Made by a program: the position numbers and the translations under genes. Positions 43,488 to 52,445 of a stretch of 64,000 nt of DNA are shown here, one piece after another. The stretch is from Alkalihalobacillus sp. YIM B00296 (GTDB lineage: Bacteria; Bacillota; Bacilli; Bacillales; Fictibacillaceae): contig NZ_JAIBLJ010000001.1 in assembly GCF_020179385.1 (NCBI RefSeq), forward strand, positions 186,001 through 250,000, in the 5' to 3' direction. Every line of letters begins with the position of its first letter. Positions within the stretch are counted from its first letter, which is position 1. A model generated the notes under the pieces. It was given only the letters and a program-made list of their open reading frames with translations, did not search any database and was not told the DNA's origin.

Positions 43488-44504
43488 TTACCAACCACGT
43501 AAATATTGCTTCGGCGGATTCAGTTCCACGTTCAATTCTTGAGCCGCTCTCCTAGGCCAATAAGGATCCCGTAACAGTTCCCGTGCTAAAAAGATAAGAT
43601 CTGCCCGCCCGTTCTGTAATATTTCTTCCGCATGCAATGGAGAAGTGATCATACCGACAGCTCCAGTTGCAATCGATGCTTCAGTTCGAATCTTCTCAGC
43701 ATACTGGACTTGATACCCTGGATAAGGCTTGATCTTAGCGGGGACGACACCACCCGAACTGCAATCAATGAGATCGATGCCAAGCTCCTTCATCCAGTGT
43801 GCATAATCTATGTAATCCTCGACTGAGTATCCTGCAGTATTGTAATCATTGGCAGAAATTCGTACAAAGATCGGTCCGTTCCATTCAGATTTCACAGCAG
43901 TGATGATCTCACGCAAGATATTGAACCGTTTCTCCTTCGTGCCGCCATATTCATCGGTCCGTTTATTGATTAGTGGGGATAGGAACTGATTGATCAGATA
44001 CCCATGGGCTCCATGTATTTCAATGACATCAAAACCGGCTTCCCTACTCCTCCTGGCAGCTTGACGGAAATCTTCCACCGTTTCCTTGATCTTATCGACG
44101 GTCATTTCCGTCGGGACTTCCATGTCATCTTTAAAAGGAACTGGGGAGGAAGAATAGATCGGTCCTTCGACAATCGCTTTACGTCCTGCATGAGCAAGCT
44201 GGATACCGATTTTGGAATCTTGTTCATGAACAAGATCAACTAGGTTTGCAAGACCTTCCACGTGTCCATCATTCCAAATGCCTAAATCCTCCATGGAAAT
44301 TCGTCCTTGTGGATTTACTGCTGTGGCTTCTACGAAGATTAGTCCCACCTGTCCTACTGCACGGGTCGTGTAGTGCGTCGTATGCCATGTCGTCACTTTC
44401 CCATCTTGTGCATGACAAGAATACATGCACATTGGAGACATGACAATCCGGTTTTTCAAGGCCATGGTTTGAAATGTAATAGGTTCAAACAATTTTACAG
44501 CCAT
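43488..44504 (-). CDS. namA: NADPH dehydrogenase, old yellow enzyme (YqjM)
   Basis: An FMN-dependent ene-reductase of 338 residues, exactly YqjM length, from an ATG at 44504 (GGAG upstream; earlier codons are not YqjM-like). YqjM-type words are [10 protein letters not shown] with the redox-tuning Cys26, [26 protein letters not shown] and TGAVGMIT. It reduces activated C=C bonds of electrophiles and may detoxify them; the natural substrate is unknown. Monocistronic. Confidence 0.95.
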   Translation of the reverse strand: MAVKLFEPITFQTMALKNRIVMSPMCMYSCHAQDGKVTTWHTTHYTTRAVGQVGLIFVEATAVNPQGRISMEDLGIWNDGHVEGLANLVDLVHEQDSKIGIQLAHAGRKAIVEGPIYSSSPVPFKDDMEVPTEMTVDKIKETVEDFRQAARRSREAGFDVIEIHGAHGYLINQFLSPLINKRTDEYGGTKEKRFNILREIITAVKSEWNGPIFVRISANDYNTAGYSVEDYIDYAHWMKELGIDLIDCSSGGVVPAKIKPYPGYQVQYAEKIRTEASIATGAVGMITSPLHAEEILQNGRADLIFLARELLRDPYWPRRAAQELNVELNPPKQYLRGW

Positions 44505-44580
44505 ACTTCCAACTCCAATCTCTCTTTTTAAAAGATAGTTTATCATAATGGGCAGCAAGGTTGATTGAATTTGCTTGACT

Positions 44581-44613
44581 AAAAAAGCAGGCGACTTAAT
44601 CGTCAGCCTGCTT
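44581..44613 (-). terminator. Terminator of the glycerophosphodiesterase gene
   Basis: On the minus strand AAGCAGGC (44606-44613 complement) pairs with GCCTGCTT (44585-44592 complement), with a GAC/GTC pair inside, followed by six Ts. The stem touches the stop codon. Confidence 0.82.
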
Positions 44614-45401
44614 CAAAGGTAACTCTTCGGGTTGATCTTATGGAAAACATTTCCGATTACGGATGGTTTGACTACAAGGGATCCGTCAAGTACGGATCGA
44701 GCGATATCAGGCACATCGGTTATGAGTGCTTCCACCTTCTGATCAAATAACCATCTCATCTTTTTCGGATCATTCACCGTATAAGGCCTTACTTTTATCT
44801 TGCATTCCCTGAACCCTTTCAAAATGGCAGGATGCAAGGTCTTCCAATGCGGATGCACACAATCAGTCGACAGACTATTGACGTAATTCCATGGTTGGTA
44901 TAAACCTGAAGAATAAAGGGGTGCAATCTCTACAGTCGGATCGATCTTTTTCAGTTCCTGTAAGCTGTAGTGATTGAAGGATGAATAGACGACCCGATGC
45001 CTCAATTTGTGTTGATCCACAAGCTTGTGAACGATTTCTTCCATGCCAAAATAGGGCATGATTGTATTTTTCAATTCGATATTCAAAAAGAGCTTTGTCT
45101 GCTTCATCCAGATGAGAAACTCTTCCAAAGAAGGGATCCGTTCTCCTATGAATTGTTTTGAAAACCATTTCCCCGCATCAAGGTTTTGTAATTGTTTATA
45201 AGTAAATTCGCTGACAAATCCTTTGCCATCGGTTGTCCGTTTAACAGTCTCATCATGGATGATGACTGGAACTTTATCTTTTGTAAGCTGGACATCAAGC
45301 TCAATACCGTCTGCTTTCATTTCAAGTGCTTTCTTGAAGGATGACATGGTATTCTCAGGTGCGTATTTACTTGCTCCACGGTGCGCATATATATAAGTCA
45401 A
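44613..45401 (-). CDS. Glycerophosphodiester phosphodiesterase
   Basis: A GDPD-fold enzyme that splits glycerophosphodiesters to glycerol-3-phosphate and an alcohol, 262 residues. Catalytic words are YAHRGASKYAPENT at the start (metal/acid-base His and Arg), GIELDVQLTKDKVPVIIHD with ligand residues, and VRPYTVNDPKKMRWLFD near the end. No signal peptide, so cytoplasmic. TTG start with AAGGAG 9 nt upstream. Comparable to B. subtilis YqiK but without its secretory features. Confidence 0.9.
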   Translation of the reverse strand: MTYIYAHRGASKYAPENTMSSFKKALEMKADGIELDVQLTKDKVPVIIHDETVKRTTDGKGFVSEFTYKQLQNLDAGKWFSKQFIGERIPSLEEFLIWMKQTKLFLNIELKNTIMPYFGMEEIVHKLVDQHKLRHRVVYSSFNHYSLQELKKIDPTVEIAPLYSSGLYQPWNYVNSLSTDCVHPHWKTLHPAILKGFRECKIKVRPYTVNDPKKMRWLFDQKVEALITDVPDIARSVLDGSLVVKPSVIGNVFHKINPKSYL

Positions 45402-45718
45402 TGGTGATCGCTCCTTGGTAGAAGACTTTTCGGTTTGTGTTTCTTATTGACAATCAGTTTAACATAGTTCTATTTTTATAAGTATATATTGCTTTCTTCA
45501 GAGTAAATGGAACTATGGCTCAGCCTTTTGGGAAGTGGCGGCTTCTCCAAAGTTTACTTTATTAGTATATCCGATTCCTTTAGATTTTGCTTTTCGTGGT
45601 ACATTAATCACAATTAAAGTATGAATAGGATAAAGGATTTCAATCTAGAATACCGAAACAACTTCTATATAAGTACCAAATTCGACAAAAAAACAGTGTT
45701 GCATGGGAGTGAACATCT
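45402..45718. other. Intergenic stretch between divergent genes
   Basis: 317 nt separating the glycerophosphodiesterase (-) and RocB-like (+) genes. TTGACA (45447-45452) and TATTTT (45471-45476) could be a plus-strand promoter with 18-nt spacing, but they lie far from the gene. A TTTGG/CCAAA dyad with an inner GAAG/CTTC pair sits near 45518-45553. No open frame with an SD is seen. Confidence 0.4.
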
Positions 45719-47335
45719 ATGAAGAAATGGCAGGATAAAGAAAGCCTGAAAGAATTGCTTTGTCATTTAGTAGAGTTTCCAAGTATTACGGGATCTGATG
45801 CTGAAATTGCAATCAGTGAATACATCCATATGAAGCTGAATGACCTTCCTTATTTCAAGGACAACCCCTTGGATCTGCAAATCCATCCGACAAGTGATGG
45901 TCGTAAGTTTGTCACAGGATTGATCCGAAATGGAAACAGTTCTGATACAGTGATACTGATTAACCATATGGATGTCGTTGATATTGAAGATTATGGAGAA
46001 TATAAAAACCTTGCTTTTCGGCCAAAAGATCTGACAGCCGAGTACATGTCAATCAAGAATGACCTTCCGCCTACAGTTCAGGACGATCTGAAGACTGGTG
46101 AATGGTTGTTTGGAAGAGGGACGATGGATATGAAGGCAGGTTTGGCTCTCCAAATGGCGATGATGGAAAGAGCGAGCCTCGGCGAATTTGATGGAAACAT
46201 CCTGTTTCTTTCCGTGCCGGATGAAGAAGCGAACTCTACAGGAATGATGGAAGCTGTCGAAGTTCTTCTTGAGATGTCCCAGACACACGGTCTGCACTAT
46301 AAAGCATGCTTGAACTCAGAGCCGGTTTTCACAAGGTATCCAGGAGATACGAATCAGTATGTTTATACTGGTTCAGTAGGCAAGCTGTTACCAGGCTTTT
46401 TGTGCTTCGGCATGGAGACACATGTCGGAGAACCATTTTCGGGTATCAACGCCAATTACATGGCGGCCGAGTTGACGCGTGAAATGGAGCTTAACACGGC
46501 ATTTTGTGAAATGATCGACGGAGAGGTTACACCACCTCCAACCAACTTGATGCAAAAGGATTTGAAAGAGGAATATTCAGTCCAAATCCCCCATGTAGCT
46601 GTCACACTTTTTAACATGATGGTGATGGAACGTACCGTACATGAAATCAACAAGGACTTGTTGTCCCTTGCACACAAAGTAGCTGGACGTATAGAAAAGC
46701 AGCTGCATGATAGAGCCGCTGCTTTCAACAAATGGGAACAATTCGAGCCGATCGACAGCAAGATTTCCGTTTACACGTATCAAGAGTTACTCGAAAAAGC
46801 GATTGAACAATATGGAGAAGCGGAAATTGTCCGCCGCCAAGCCTATATCGCAGGGAATTTCAGAACGATAGGGGATCGAGACCTGTCAACCCGGCTCGTT
46901 TTCGACCTTGCTTCACTTTGTAAAGAAGAAGGTCCGATGATCGTTTTGTTTTACAGTCCGCCGTTTTACCCTGCTGTATCCTCGCGGGAGAATTCCCGTA
47001 TCAAGCAAGTGGTAGGGGAGATGATCGAATATGCGGAAACAAAACATAATGTTGTTTTGAAGAACCAGCATTACTTTGCAGGATTGTCCGACTTGAGTTT
47101 TACTAGTCTCTCACAACCGGTGGAAGGGCTCGTACCCTTATTCCGCAATATGCCGCTTTATGAAAACGGCTATCATTTCCCGCTTGATGAGCTGAAGCAG
47201 CTTAAAATTCCAGTTATGAATCTAGGTCCTTTAGGTCGAGATCCTCATCGTTGGACAGAACGATTGAATATCGACTACTCATTTGGGGCTTTCCCTGATA
47301 TGCTCAGTGTTGCCATCCATAAATTGCTTAAATAG
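45719..47335 (+). CDS. RocB-like M20 peptidase
   Basis: 538 residues of the RocB type, a large M20-fold protein linked in B. subtilis to arginine utilisation but without a proven reaction. Metal-site words are VILINHMDVVD, GRGTMDMKAGLALQMA and LSVPDEEANSTGM. A long C-terminal part contains QAYIAGNFRTIGDRD, HYFAGLSDLSF and MNLGPLGRDPHRWTERL, the last a RocB hallmark. SD GGGAGTG. No other roc genes are in the window. Confidence 0.87.
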   Translation: MKKWQDKESLKELLCHLVEFPSITGSDAEIAISEYIHMKLNDLPYFKDNPLDLQIHPTSDGRKFVTGLIRNGNSSDTVILINHMDVVDIEDYGEYKNLAFRPKDLTAEYMSIKNDLPPTVQDDLKTGEWLFGRGTMDMKAGLALQMAMMERASLGEFDGNILFLSVPDEEANSTGMMEAVEVLLEMSQTHGLHYKACLNSEPVFTRYPGDTNQYVYTGSVGKLLPGFLCFGMETHVGEPFSGINANYMAAELTREMELNTAFCEMIDGEVTPPPTNLMQKDLKEEYSVQIPHVAVTLFNMMVMERTVHEINKDLLSLAHKVAGRIEKQLHDRAAAFNKWEQFEPIDSKISVYTYQELLEKAIEQYGEAEIVRRQAYIAGNFRTIGDRDLSTRLVFDLASLCKEEGPMIVLFYSPPFYPAVSSRENSRIKQVVGEMIEYAETKHNVVLKNQHYFAGLSDLSFTSLSQPVEGLVPLFRNMPLYENGYHFPLDELKQLKIPVMNLGPLGRDPHRWTERLNIDYSFGAFPDMLSVAIHKLLK

Positions 47336-47390
47336 TAGGCTTTGTGGATCATCCGTATACAAATGACAATTACGTATAACAGAACCAAAT

Positions 47391-47420
47391 GGAAAAAGGG
47401 CCCAAAAGGGCTCTTTTTCC
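47391..47420. terminator. Bidirectional terminator, RocB-like gene and proC
   Basis: A 13-bp stem (47391-47403 with 47408-47420, one G-T pair) with AAAA loop and A/T runs built into both arms, between two convergent genes. Confidence 0.9.
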
Positions 47421-47425
47421 TAAGC

Positions 47426-48277
47426 TTAATACTTGGCTGGATTTTTCTCTATCGAGGAAAAATGTCTTTGAAGCTCTTTGGAGCGCTTGGCTGCTTCCAA
47501 GATACAGCGTTTGAACGCCTCATCAACATGGTGTTCCATCAAGGCATCCAAACCAGCTGCAGTCGTACCGCCAGGACTTGTAATGTTGATCCGGAGCTGA
47601 TCAAGGTCAAGCGACGATTCTTTCATCATTTGGCCTGCCCCTATCATTGTGTCGGCAATCAATTCTCTCGCTTTATCTTCATCCATTTCAAGCGATTGGG
47701 CGGCTTGTTTCATGGCTTCCGCAATATAGTATAGAAAGGCAGGCCCACTTCCGGCCAGAGCAGTAGTTGCGTCCATGTCGCGTTCTTGGACGATGGTTAC
47801 TGAGCCGATGGCTTTAAAAAGCTCTTCGACAGCTTGAGCATGTATGATCGTTGTGTTTTTACCCATACATAAAGTTGTGGTAGACAAGCCGATCTCTGAT
47901 GAAGTATTCGGCATCGTCCGAATGACAGGATAAGGGCCGTCAAGAACCTCTTCGATGAAGCCTGTCGTAATTCCGGCCATGACAGAAGCGATGATATGGG
48001 ATTCTTTTACGTAAGGACGAATGCGTTCAAGACCCGATTGTGCGTCTTTCGGTTTCATCGCCAGGATGATGAGATCCGTATCTGTCAAAATACGTTCGTC
48101 CTCATAAGAAATCTGGATACCGTATTTCTCTTCCAGGCATTCCAACCGTTCATCATCGGTCCGGTTGGTTGCAATGATATTTTGAGAGGGAATCATTTTT
48201 TTAGAAATCAGCCCTTTTATGATTGATTCTGCCATTGATCCTGCGCCAACAAAGGTGATGCGATTGATTGTGATCAT
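47426..48277 (-). CDS. proI: Pyrroline-5-carboxylate reductase (YqjO/ProI)
   Basis: The last step of proline synthesis: NAD(P)H reduction of pyrroline-5-carboxylate. 283 residues from the ATG at 48277. Rossmann motif FVGAGSMAESIIKG, later VMAGITTGFIEE, RTMPNTSSEIG, and the substrate/dimer motif ALAGSGPAFLYYIAEAM with ITSPGGTTAAGLDALMEH. By position it is the YqjO (ProI) paralog of B. subtilis. Confidence 0.94.
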   Translation of the reverse strand: MITINRITFVGAGSMAESIIKGLISKKMIPSQNIIATNRTDDERLECLEEKYGIQISYEDERILTDTDLIILAMKPKDAQSGLERIRPYVKESHIIASVMAGITTGFIEEVLDGPYPVIRTMPNTSSEIGLSTTTLCMGKNTTIIHAQAVEELFKAIGSVTIVQERDMDATTALAGSGPAFLYYIAEAMKQAAQSLEMDEDKARELIADTMIGAGQMMKESSLDLDQLRINITSPGGTTAAGLDALMEHHVDEAFKRCILEAAKRSKELQRHFSSIEKNPAKY

Positions 48278-48405
48278 TTTTAAATGATTCTCCCTTCTGC
48301 TAAAATGAAAGCACTCTATCTTTCCGAGAGTACAATCAAGTTTAAAATAGTATTTCAATTTTTAAACTGCTTGATTCAGTCCTAATATATGGAGGCGTTT
48401 TTACT

Positions 48406-49377
48406 TTGAATCAAACATCGAATATTCACTGCATTACGTTACCGACTCCATTTGCGGTTGGTGATGTTAATGTATATCTGATAGAGGATGAAAAACTTAC
48501 ACTCGTCGATACCGGCCCGAAGACGAAGGAGGCATGGGAAGCTTTTCTTACCCAGATCAATAAATTAGGTTTCGGCGTATCTGAAATCGAACAGGTGGTG
48601 CTCACACATCATCATCCTGATCATGTAGGTCTATCAGACTACTTGAAAGACAATGGGACCACGTTTATTGGATTAGCATACAATAAGCCCTGGTTACGTC
48701 AGGACCCTGAATTCCTCGATCATCATGACGCGTTCTATTTGAAAATTTATAAAGAAATGGGTATTGAAAAATTTCATGAAAAAGCAATGAAACGGATTCG
48801 CGGTTATCTGGCCTACTCATGTTCTATCAACATACATACCGTTATAAAAGAAGGTGATCGAATTGCAGGTTTACCAGGATGGATTGTGATCGAGACACCT
48901 GGCCATGCTCAAGGGCACTTATCCTTGCTAAGGGAAGAAGATGGCATCATGATCGGTGGTGACAATCTCATCCAGCACATTTCCTCTAATGCATTGATCG
49001 AACCTCCGCCCATCGGTGTTCAAGAGCGGCCGAAAACCTTGCTTCAATACAGGAATTCACTAAGGAAACTGTTAGATTTGAAAGTGGACACCGTGTATCC
49101 GGGCCATGGGAAACCAGTTATTCATACGAAAGACCTGATAAAAGAACGATTGATGCAACAAGAAGAGCGTGCAAAAGATATTTTGAACCTGATTATCGAT
49201 CGGCCGTTGACGGGTTTTGAAATCTGTCAGAAGATCTTCCCCTCCCTATTTTTAAAAGAACTAGGTCTTACCATGTCGGAAACGCTCGGACACCTGGATT
49301 TGCTGGACAGTAAGGAACTGGTACAAATAACAGAGAAAAATGGTGTCCTTTATTTCCAAGCGAAGGAGGTTGTATAA
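48406..49377 (+). CDS. yqjP: Metallo-beta-lactamase-fold hydrolase (YqjP)
   Basis: 323 residues with the MBL metal motif THHHPDHVG, a downstream ETPGHAQGHLSLL and GGDNL, and a final VYPGHGKPV. The last 80 residues form a winged-helix-like tail (LTMSETLGHLDLLDSKELV) seen in YqjP/LACTB2-type proteins. TTG start after GGAGG (48391-48395). It abuts the SDR gene. The substrate is unknown; thioester or RNA hydrolysis are both known in the superfamily. Confidence 0.88.
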   Translation: MNQTSNIHCITLPTPFAVGDVNVYLIEDEKLTLVDTGPKTKEAWEAFLTQINKLGFGVSEIEQVVLTHHHPDHVGLSDYLKDNGTTFIGLAYNKPWLRQDPEFLDHHDAFYLKIYKEMGIEKFHEKAMKRIRGYLAYSCSINIHTVIKEGDRIAGLPGWIVIETPGHAQGHLSLLREEDGIMIGGDNLIQHISSNALIEPPPIGVQERPKTLLQYRNSLRKLLDLKVDTVYPGHGKPVIHTKDLIKERLMQQEERAKDILNLIIDRPLTGFEICQKIFPSLFLKELGLTMSETLGHLDLLDSKELVQITEKNGVLYFQAKEVV

Positions 49378-50163
49378 ATGAGCAATGGTAAGATCGTCGT
49401 CATCACGGGCGCCTCGAGTGGAATTGGAGCAGAAATGGCAAGAATGATTGCATCCAAAGGTTGGACTCCTGTATTGATGGCTCGATCGTTCGATAAGCTT
49501 GAACACCTACATAATGAAATTAAGAACGATTATAAAACGACTGCGCATACTTTTCAACTGGATGTTCAAGACAAAACCCACGTCGATTCGGTATTTAACC
49601 AGATGTACCAAGAAGTTGGAGCGATTGATGTTCTTATAAATAATGCTGGATTCGGTGTCTTCGATTATTTTCAAGATGCAAAAATGGAAGATATCGAGGG
49701 GATGTTCAACACGAATGTCTTAGGTATGATGGCATGCACCAAAGCGGTTTTACCTGGAATGATCGAGCGGAACAGGGGGCAAATCATCAATGTCGCTTCC
49801 CAAGCAGCCAAAATTGCTACGGTGAAAGGAAGTGTTTATGCAGCGACAAAACATGCTGTTCTAGGTTTTTCTAACAGTTTACGGATGGAAGTGAAAGACT
49901 TCGGCATCCAGGTGACGACCGTCAATCCAGGTCCTATTAAGACCAACTTCTTAAAGATTGCAGACCAATCCGGTCAATACGAGAAAAATTTAGGGAAATG
50001 GATGCTTCGACCATCAGAGGTGGCAAGCAAGATTGTCGGTGCAATTGAGAAGCCGGTAAGAGAAATCAATCTTCCTGGTTGGATGGAAGCAGGAAGCAAG
50101 ATGTATCAGCTCATGCCCACATTAATGGAAAAGGTAGGGAAAAAAGCGTTCCGTCAAAAATAG
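49378..50163 (+). CDS. yqjQ: Short-chain dehydrogenase (YqjQ)
   Basis: A classical SDR of 261 residues: cofactor motif TGASSGIGAEMA, NNAGFG, the catalytic Ser in NVASQAAK and YAATKHA with Tyr and Lys. Directly after yqjP with no gap, in an order shared with B. subtilis. The SD AAGGAGG lies inside the end of yqjP. Substrate unknown. Confidence 0.9.
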   Translation: MSNGKIVVITGASSGIGAEMARMIASKGWTPVLMARSFDKLEHLHNEIKNDYKTTAHTFQLDVQDKTHVDSVFNQMYQEVGAIDVLINNAGFGVFDYFQDAKMEDIEGMFNTNVLGMMACTKAVLPGMIERNRGQIINVASQAAKIATVKGSVYAATKHAVLGFSNSLRMEVKDFGIQVTTVNPGPIKTNFLKIADQSGQYEKNLGKWMLRPSEVASKIVGAIEKPVREINLPGWMEAGSKMYQLMPTLMEKVGKKAFRQK

Positions 50164-50170
50164 GGAAAAT

Positions 50171-50207
50171 GGCTGCTTCTCACATCATGTTAGAGAGCAG
50201 TCTTTTT
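50171..50207 (+). terminator. Terminator after yqjQ
   Basis: GGCTGCT pairs with AGCAGTC, with a CTC/GAG inner pair (50171-50202), then five Ts. Confidence 0.75.
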
Positions 50208-50249
50208 CTGGTTCAACAAGTAAACCCATGGGAACATTCGCATGTCCGT

Positions 50250-50450
50250 TTATTGGCTAGTCGCCAGGTAAGAATAGACCTTGTCATGTACAATAGCGAA
50301 TACATCTTCATGCGGTTGGTTGTGCACCTCAGAAATTATGTCTTCAATCAGTGCATCATATTCCAACTCAGAGATGGGTGAAAACTCCAAATCGCCGATA
50401 TAATCCAGTAAACACCGATCGATCATTTTTTTGACCAGTTTTTTCTCCAT
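50250..50450 (-). CDS. yqzH: YqzH-family small protein
   Basis: 66 residues from the ATG at 50450, 8 nt after AGGGCGG. It is a helical, charged protein: MEKKLVKKMIDRCLL at the start and EVHNQPHEDVFAIVHDKVYSYL at the end, as in YqzH, which lies next to yqjQ in Bacillus. The frame extends upstream without an SD. Function unknown. Confidence 0.75.
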   Translation of the reverse strand: MEKKLVKKMIDRCLLDYIGDLEFSPISELEYDALIEDIISEVHNQPHEDVFAIVHDKVYSYLATSQ

Positions 50451-50591
50451 GTCATTCACCGCCCTGCATTTACGATAGAGCAGTATAGACTGCCAGTCAA
50501 CAATATTTTTTGGCAGATCATCAGTATAGAAGGAAATGAATCGATCTCCTGCGAATATAGTTATAGAAGTGATAAAGAGGAGGAATTTAGG

Positions 50592-50768
50592 ATGAGAATT
50601 AAAGTTGTGATGAATAGTGGTAAAGAATATGTCCTTCAAATGGAAAAATACGATTTCCATTCAATGGTCATGACAGAAGATGATGCTGTCCGTGATGAAT
50701 TGGTTGAAATCCATCCTTCGCTTTATATCAATCCTTCCCATATTTCTTCTTACGAAATTCTCGAGTGA
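50592..50768 (+). CDS. Small hypothetical protein
   Basis: A 58-residue open frame with AGGAGG about 10 nt before the ATG. Beta-rich start (RIKVVMNSGKEYVLQME), then a polar part ending INPSHISSYEILE. It looks like a single small beta domain. No family is recognised. It lies between yqzH and the GNAT gene. Confidence 0.55.
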   Translation: MRIKVVMNSGKEYVLQMEKYDFHSMVMTEDDAVRDELVEIHPSLYINPSHISSYEILE

Positions 50769-50816
50769 ATCATTTCTTGATTTTGGAACTATTTTGTTTC
50801 CATACCAAAGAAATAA

Positions 50817-50836
50817 AAAACTAACTGGTCAGTTTT
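50817..50836. promoter_or_regulatory. TetR-type operator
   Basis: AAAACT and AGTTTT flank AACTGGTC. The word ACTGGTCAGT is common in operators of AcrR/TetR regulators. It lies just upstream of the GNAT gene, whose operon includes a TetR gene. Confidence 0.55.
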
Positions 50837-50855
50837 ATACGAGGAGGAACAAAGA

Positions 50856-51773
50856 ATGATTGAAATCAAACGACTTATATCCTGCCCATTAGAAGATGTC
50901 ATTGAAGCCTGGAATTCGGGTTTCAAAGGGTATTTCACCGATATGACGATGTCTGTGGATCGTTTTTTACAACGGATGGTTCAAGAAGGTTTGTCAGCTG
51001 AAGACTCAGTCATTGCATATGTGAATGGAGTTCCAGCTGGTATTGTGTTGAACGGATTCAGGACAATTGATGGAAAAACAATCGGTTATAACGGTGGAAC
51101 AGGTGTAGCCCCGGAGTATCGCAGAACGGGGATCGGAAAACAGATGATGGAATCCGTAATGGAAATTTATAAAAAGAGAGATGTCGATATTGCCACGCTT
51201 GAGGCAATCAGCGAGAACACAGGTGCTATCAAACTTTATGAATCGTTGGGTTATGAAGTTAACGACCATGTTGAATTTATACAACAAGATGGGCGGTTAC
51301 AAGCAAATTTTGAAGACTTTGCATTGGATCATCAATATCAATTTGAATGGAACTCACCTGAAAACGTAAGTCATTTACCTTTTTATCATCAAGGAGGTCC
51401 CTGGCAGACCCAATGGCAAAGTGTGGTCCATGGAGAAGCGATGATCGTTTCATATGAAGGCAGGCAGGTGGGTTATACGCTGTCCAAACGGAATTTGAAA
51501 TCAGATGGATGCTTAGCTTCAATCGTACTGTACCAGCTTGGTGTCCACCCTGACTTTCATGATCTAGTGACCCTGGTCGACACGATGTTATATAAATCCT
51601 TAGAGCCGCAGGAGGCGTGTAAACGTTTGGTCATCAACCTCTCCAGAGAGGCGAAACCCCAATATGAAGCAGTCAAAAATCGGGGGTTTTCAACTATGGT
51701 CCAACAGGTTTGTATGAGAAAAGTCATAAAGGAGTCAACAAAGGTAAATGCCGAAAGTATCAAAAAAATATAA
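50856..51773 (+). CDS. GNAT-family N-acetyltransferase
   Basis: 305 residues. The first 140 form a GNAT fold with the acetyl-CoA site GVAPEYRRTGIGKQMM and LEAISENTGAIKLYESLGYE. The second half (about 150-290) resembles a degenerate second acetyltransferase lobe without that motif. SD GAGGAGG. The TetR gene overlaps its 3' end by 26 nt, so the two are cotranscribed. Substrate unknown. Confidence 0.85.
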   Translation: MIEIKRLISCPLEDVIEAWNSGFKGYFTDMTMSVDRFLQRMVQEGLSAEDSVIAYVNGVPAGIVLNGFRTIDGKTIGYNGGTGVAPEYRRTGIGKQMMESVMEIYKKRDVDIATLEAISENTGAIKLYESLGYEVNDHVEFIQQDGRLQANFEDFALDHQYQFEWNSPENVSHLPFYHQGGPWQTQWQSVVHGEAMIVSYEGRQVGYTLSKRNLKSDGCLASIVLYQLGVHPDFHDLVTLVDTMLYKSLEPQEACKRLVINLSREAKPQYEAVKNRGFSTMVQQVCMRKVIKESTKVNAESIKKI

Positions 51774-52356
51774 AGAAGAAAAGATAGCAGCCATCTTAGA
51801 CGCTTCAGCGCATTGCTTTGCAGAAAAGGGTTACAATGACACGACGGTCGATGACATCGCAAAAGCTTCTGGAACGAGTAAAGGGTCGATCTATCTGTAC
51901 TTCTCCAGCAAAGAGGAGATCTTTTACAGGTTGAACGAAAGGCGTACCGAAAAGTTCTTTGAGATAAAAAAACAGCTTGTTGAACAAAACAGCGCCTCAG
52001 CTAAATTTGAATACCTTTTCCGGCATTTATTGAGCGGGACGATAGAAAAGGAGGACTTCAACACGATCGCCGTCCAGTTCGAGTTTTGGATCTATATTTC
52101 AAAAAATGATAAAGAAAGCCTGTTTGATGAGAGGGTTAAAATGTTCACCACTCTCATACAGGATATCGTAGAAGAAGGAATAGAGACAGGTGAATTCCGA
52201 AAAGATGTCAATACCGATGAGTTTTCGAAGCTTTTCTGGTCCATGATGGATGGCATCGTATTGCATTTGCTTTTCCATAAGGACGATGCAGAGCATAAAC
52301 GAATGGTCCGTTTATATGGACAGATGGTGTCCACGTATCTGAAAATTCAGCCTTGA
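51748..52356 (+). CDS. TetR-family repressor
   Basis: 202 residues. The N-terminal helix-turn-helix is typical: ILDASAHCFAEKGYNDTTVDDIAKASGTS, then KGSIYLYFSSKEEIF. The ligand domain holds VQFEFWIYISKN, as in YfiR/FadR-like members. It probably represses its own operon through the site at 50817 and perhaps the MFS gene that follows. Confidence 0.88.
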   Translation: MPKVSKKYKEEKIAAILDASAHCFAEKGYNDTTVDDIAKASGTSKGSIYLYFSSKEEIFYRLNERRTEKFFEIKKQLVEQNSASAKFEYLFRHLLSGTIEKEDFNTIAVQFEFWIYISKNDKESLFDERVKMFTTLIQDIVEEGIETGEFRKDVNTDEFSKLFWSMMDGIVLHLLFHKDDAEHKRMVRLYGQMVSTYLKIQP

Positions 52357-52445
52357 GACTGAGTCCAAAAACCTCCTCGAGACAGTACAAACATTTTGGC
52401 CGTTAGAAGAAAATGGTAGTGAGTCGATTAGTTGGAGGCGATAGT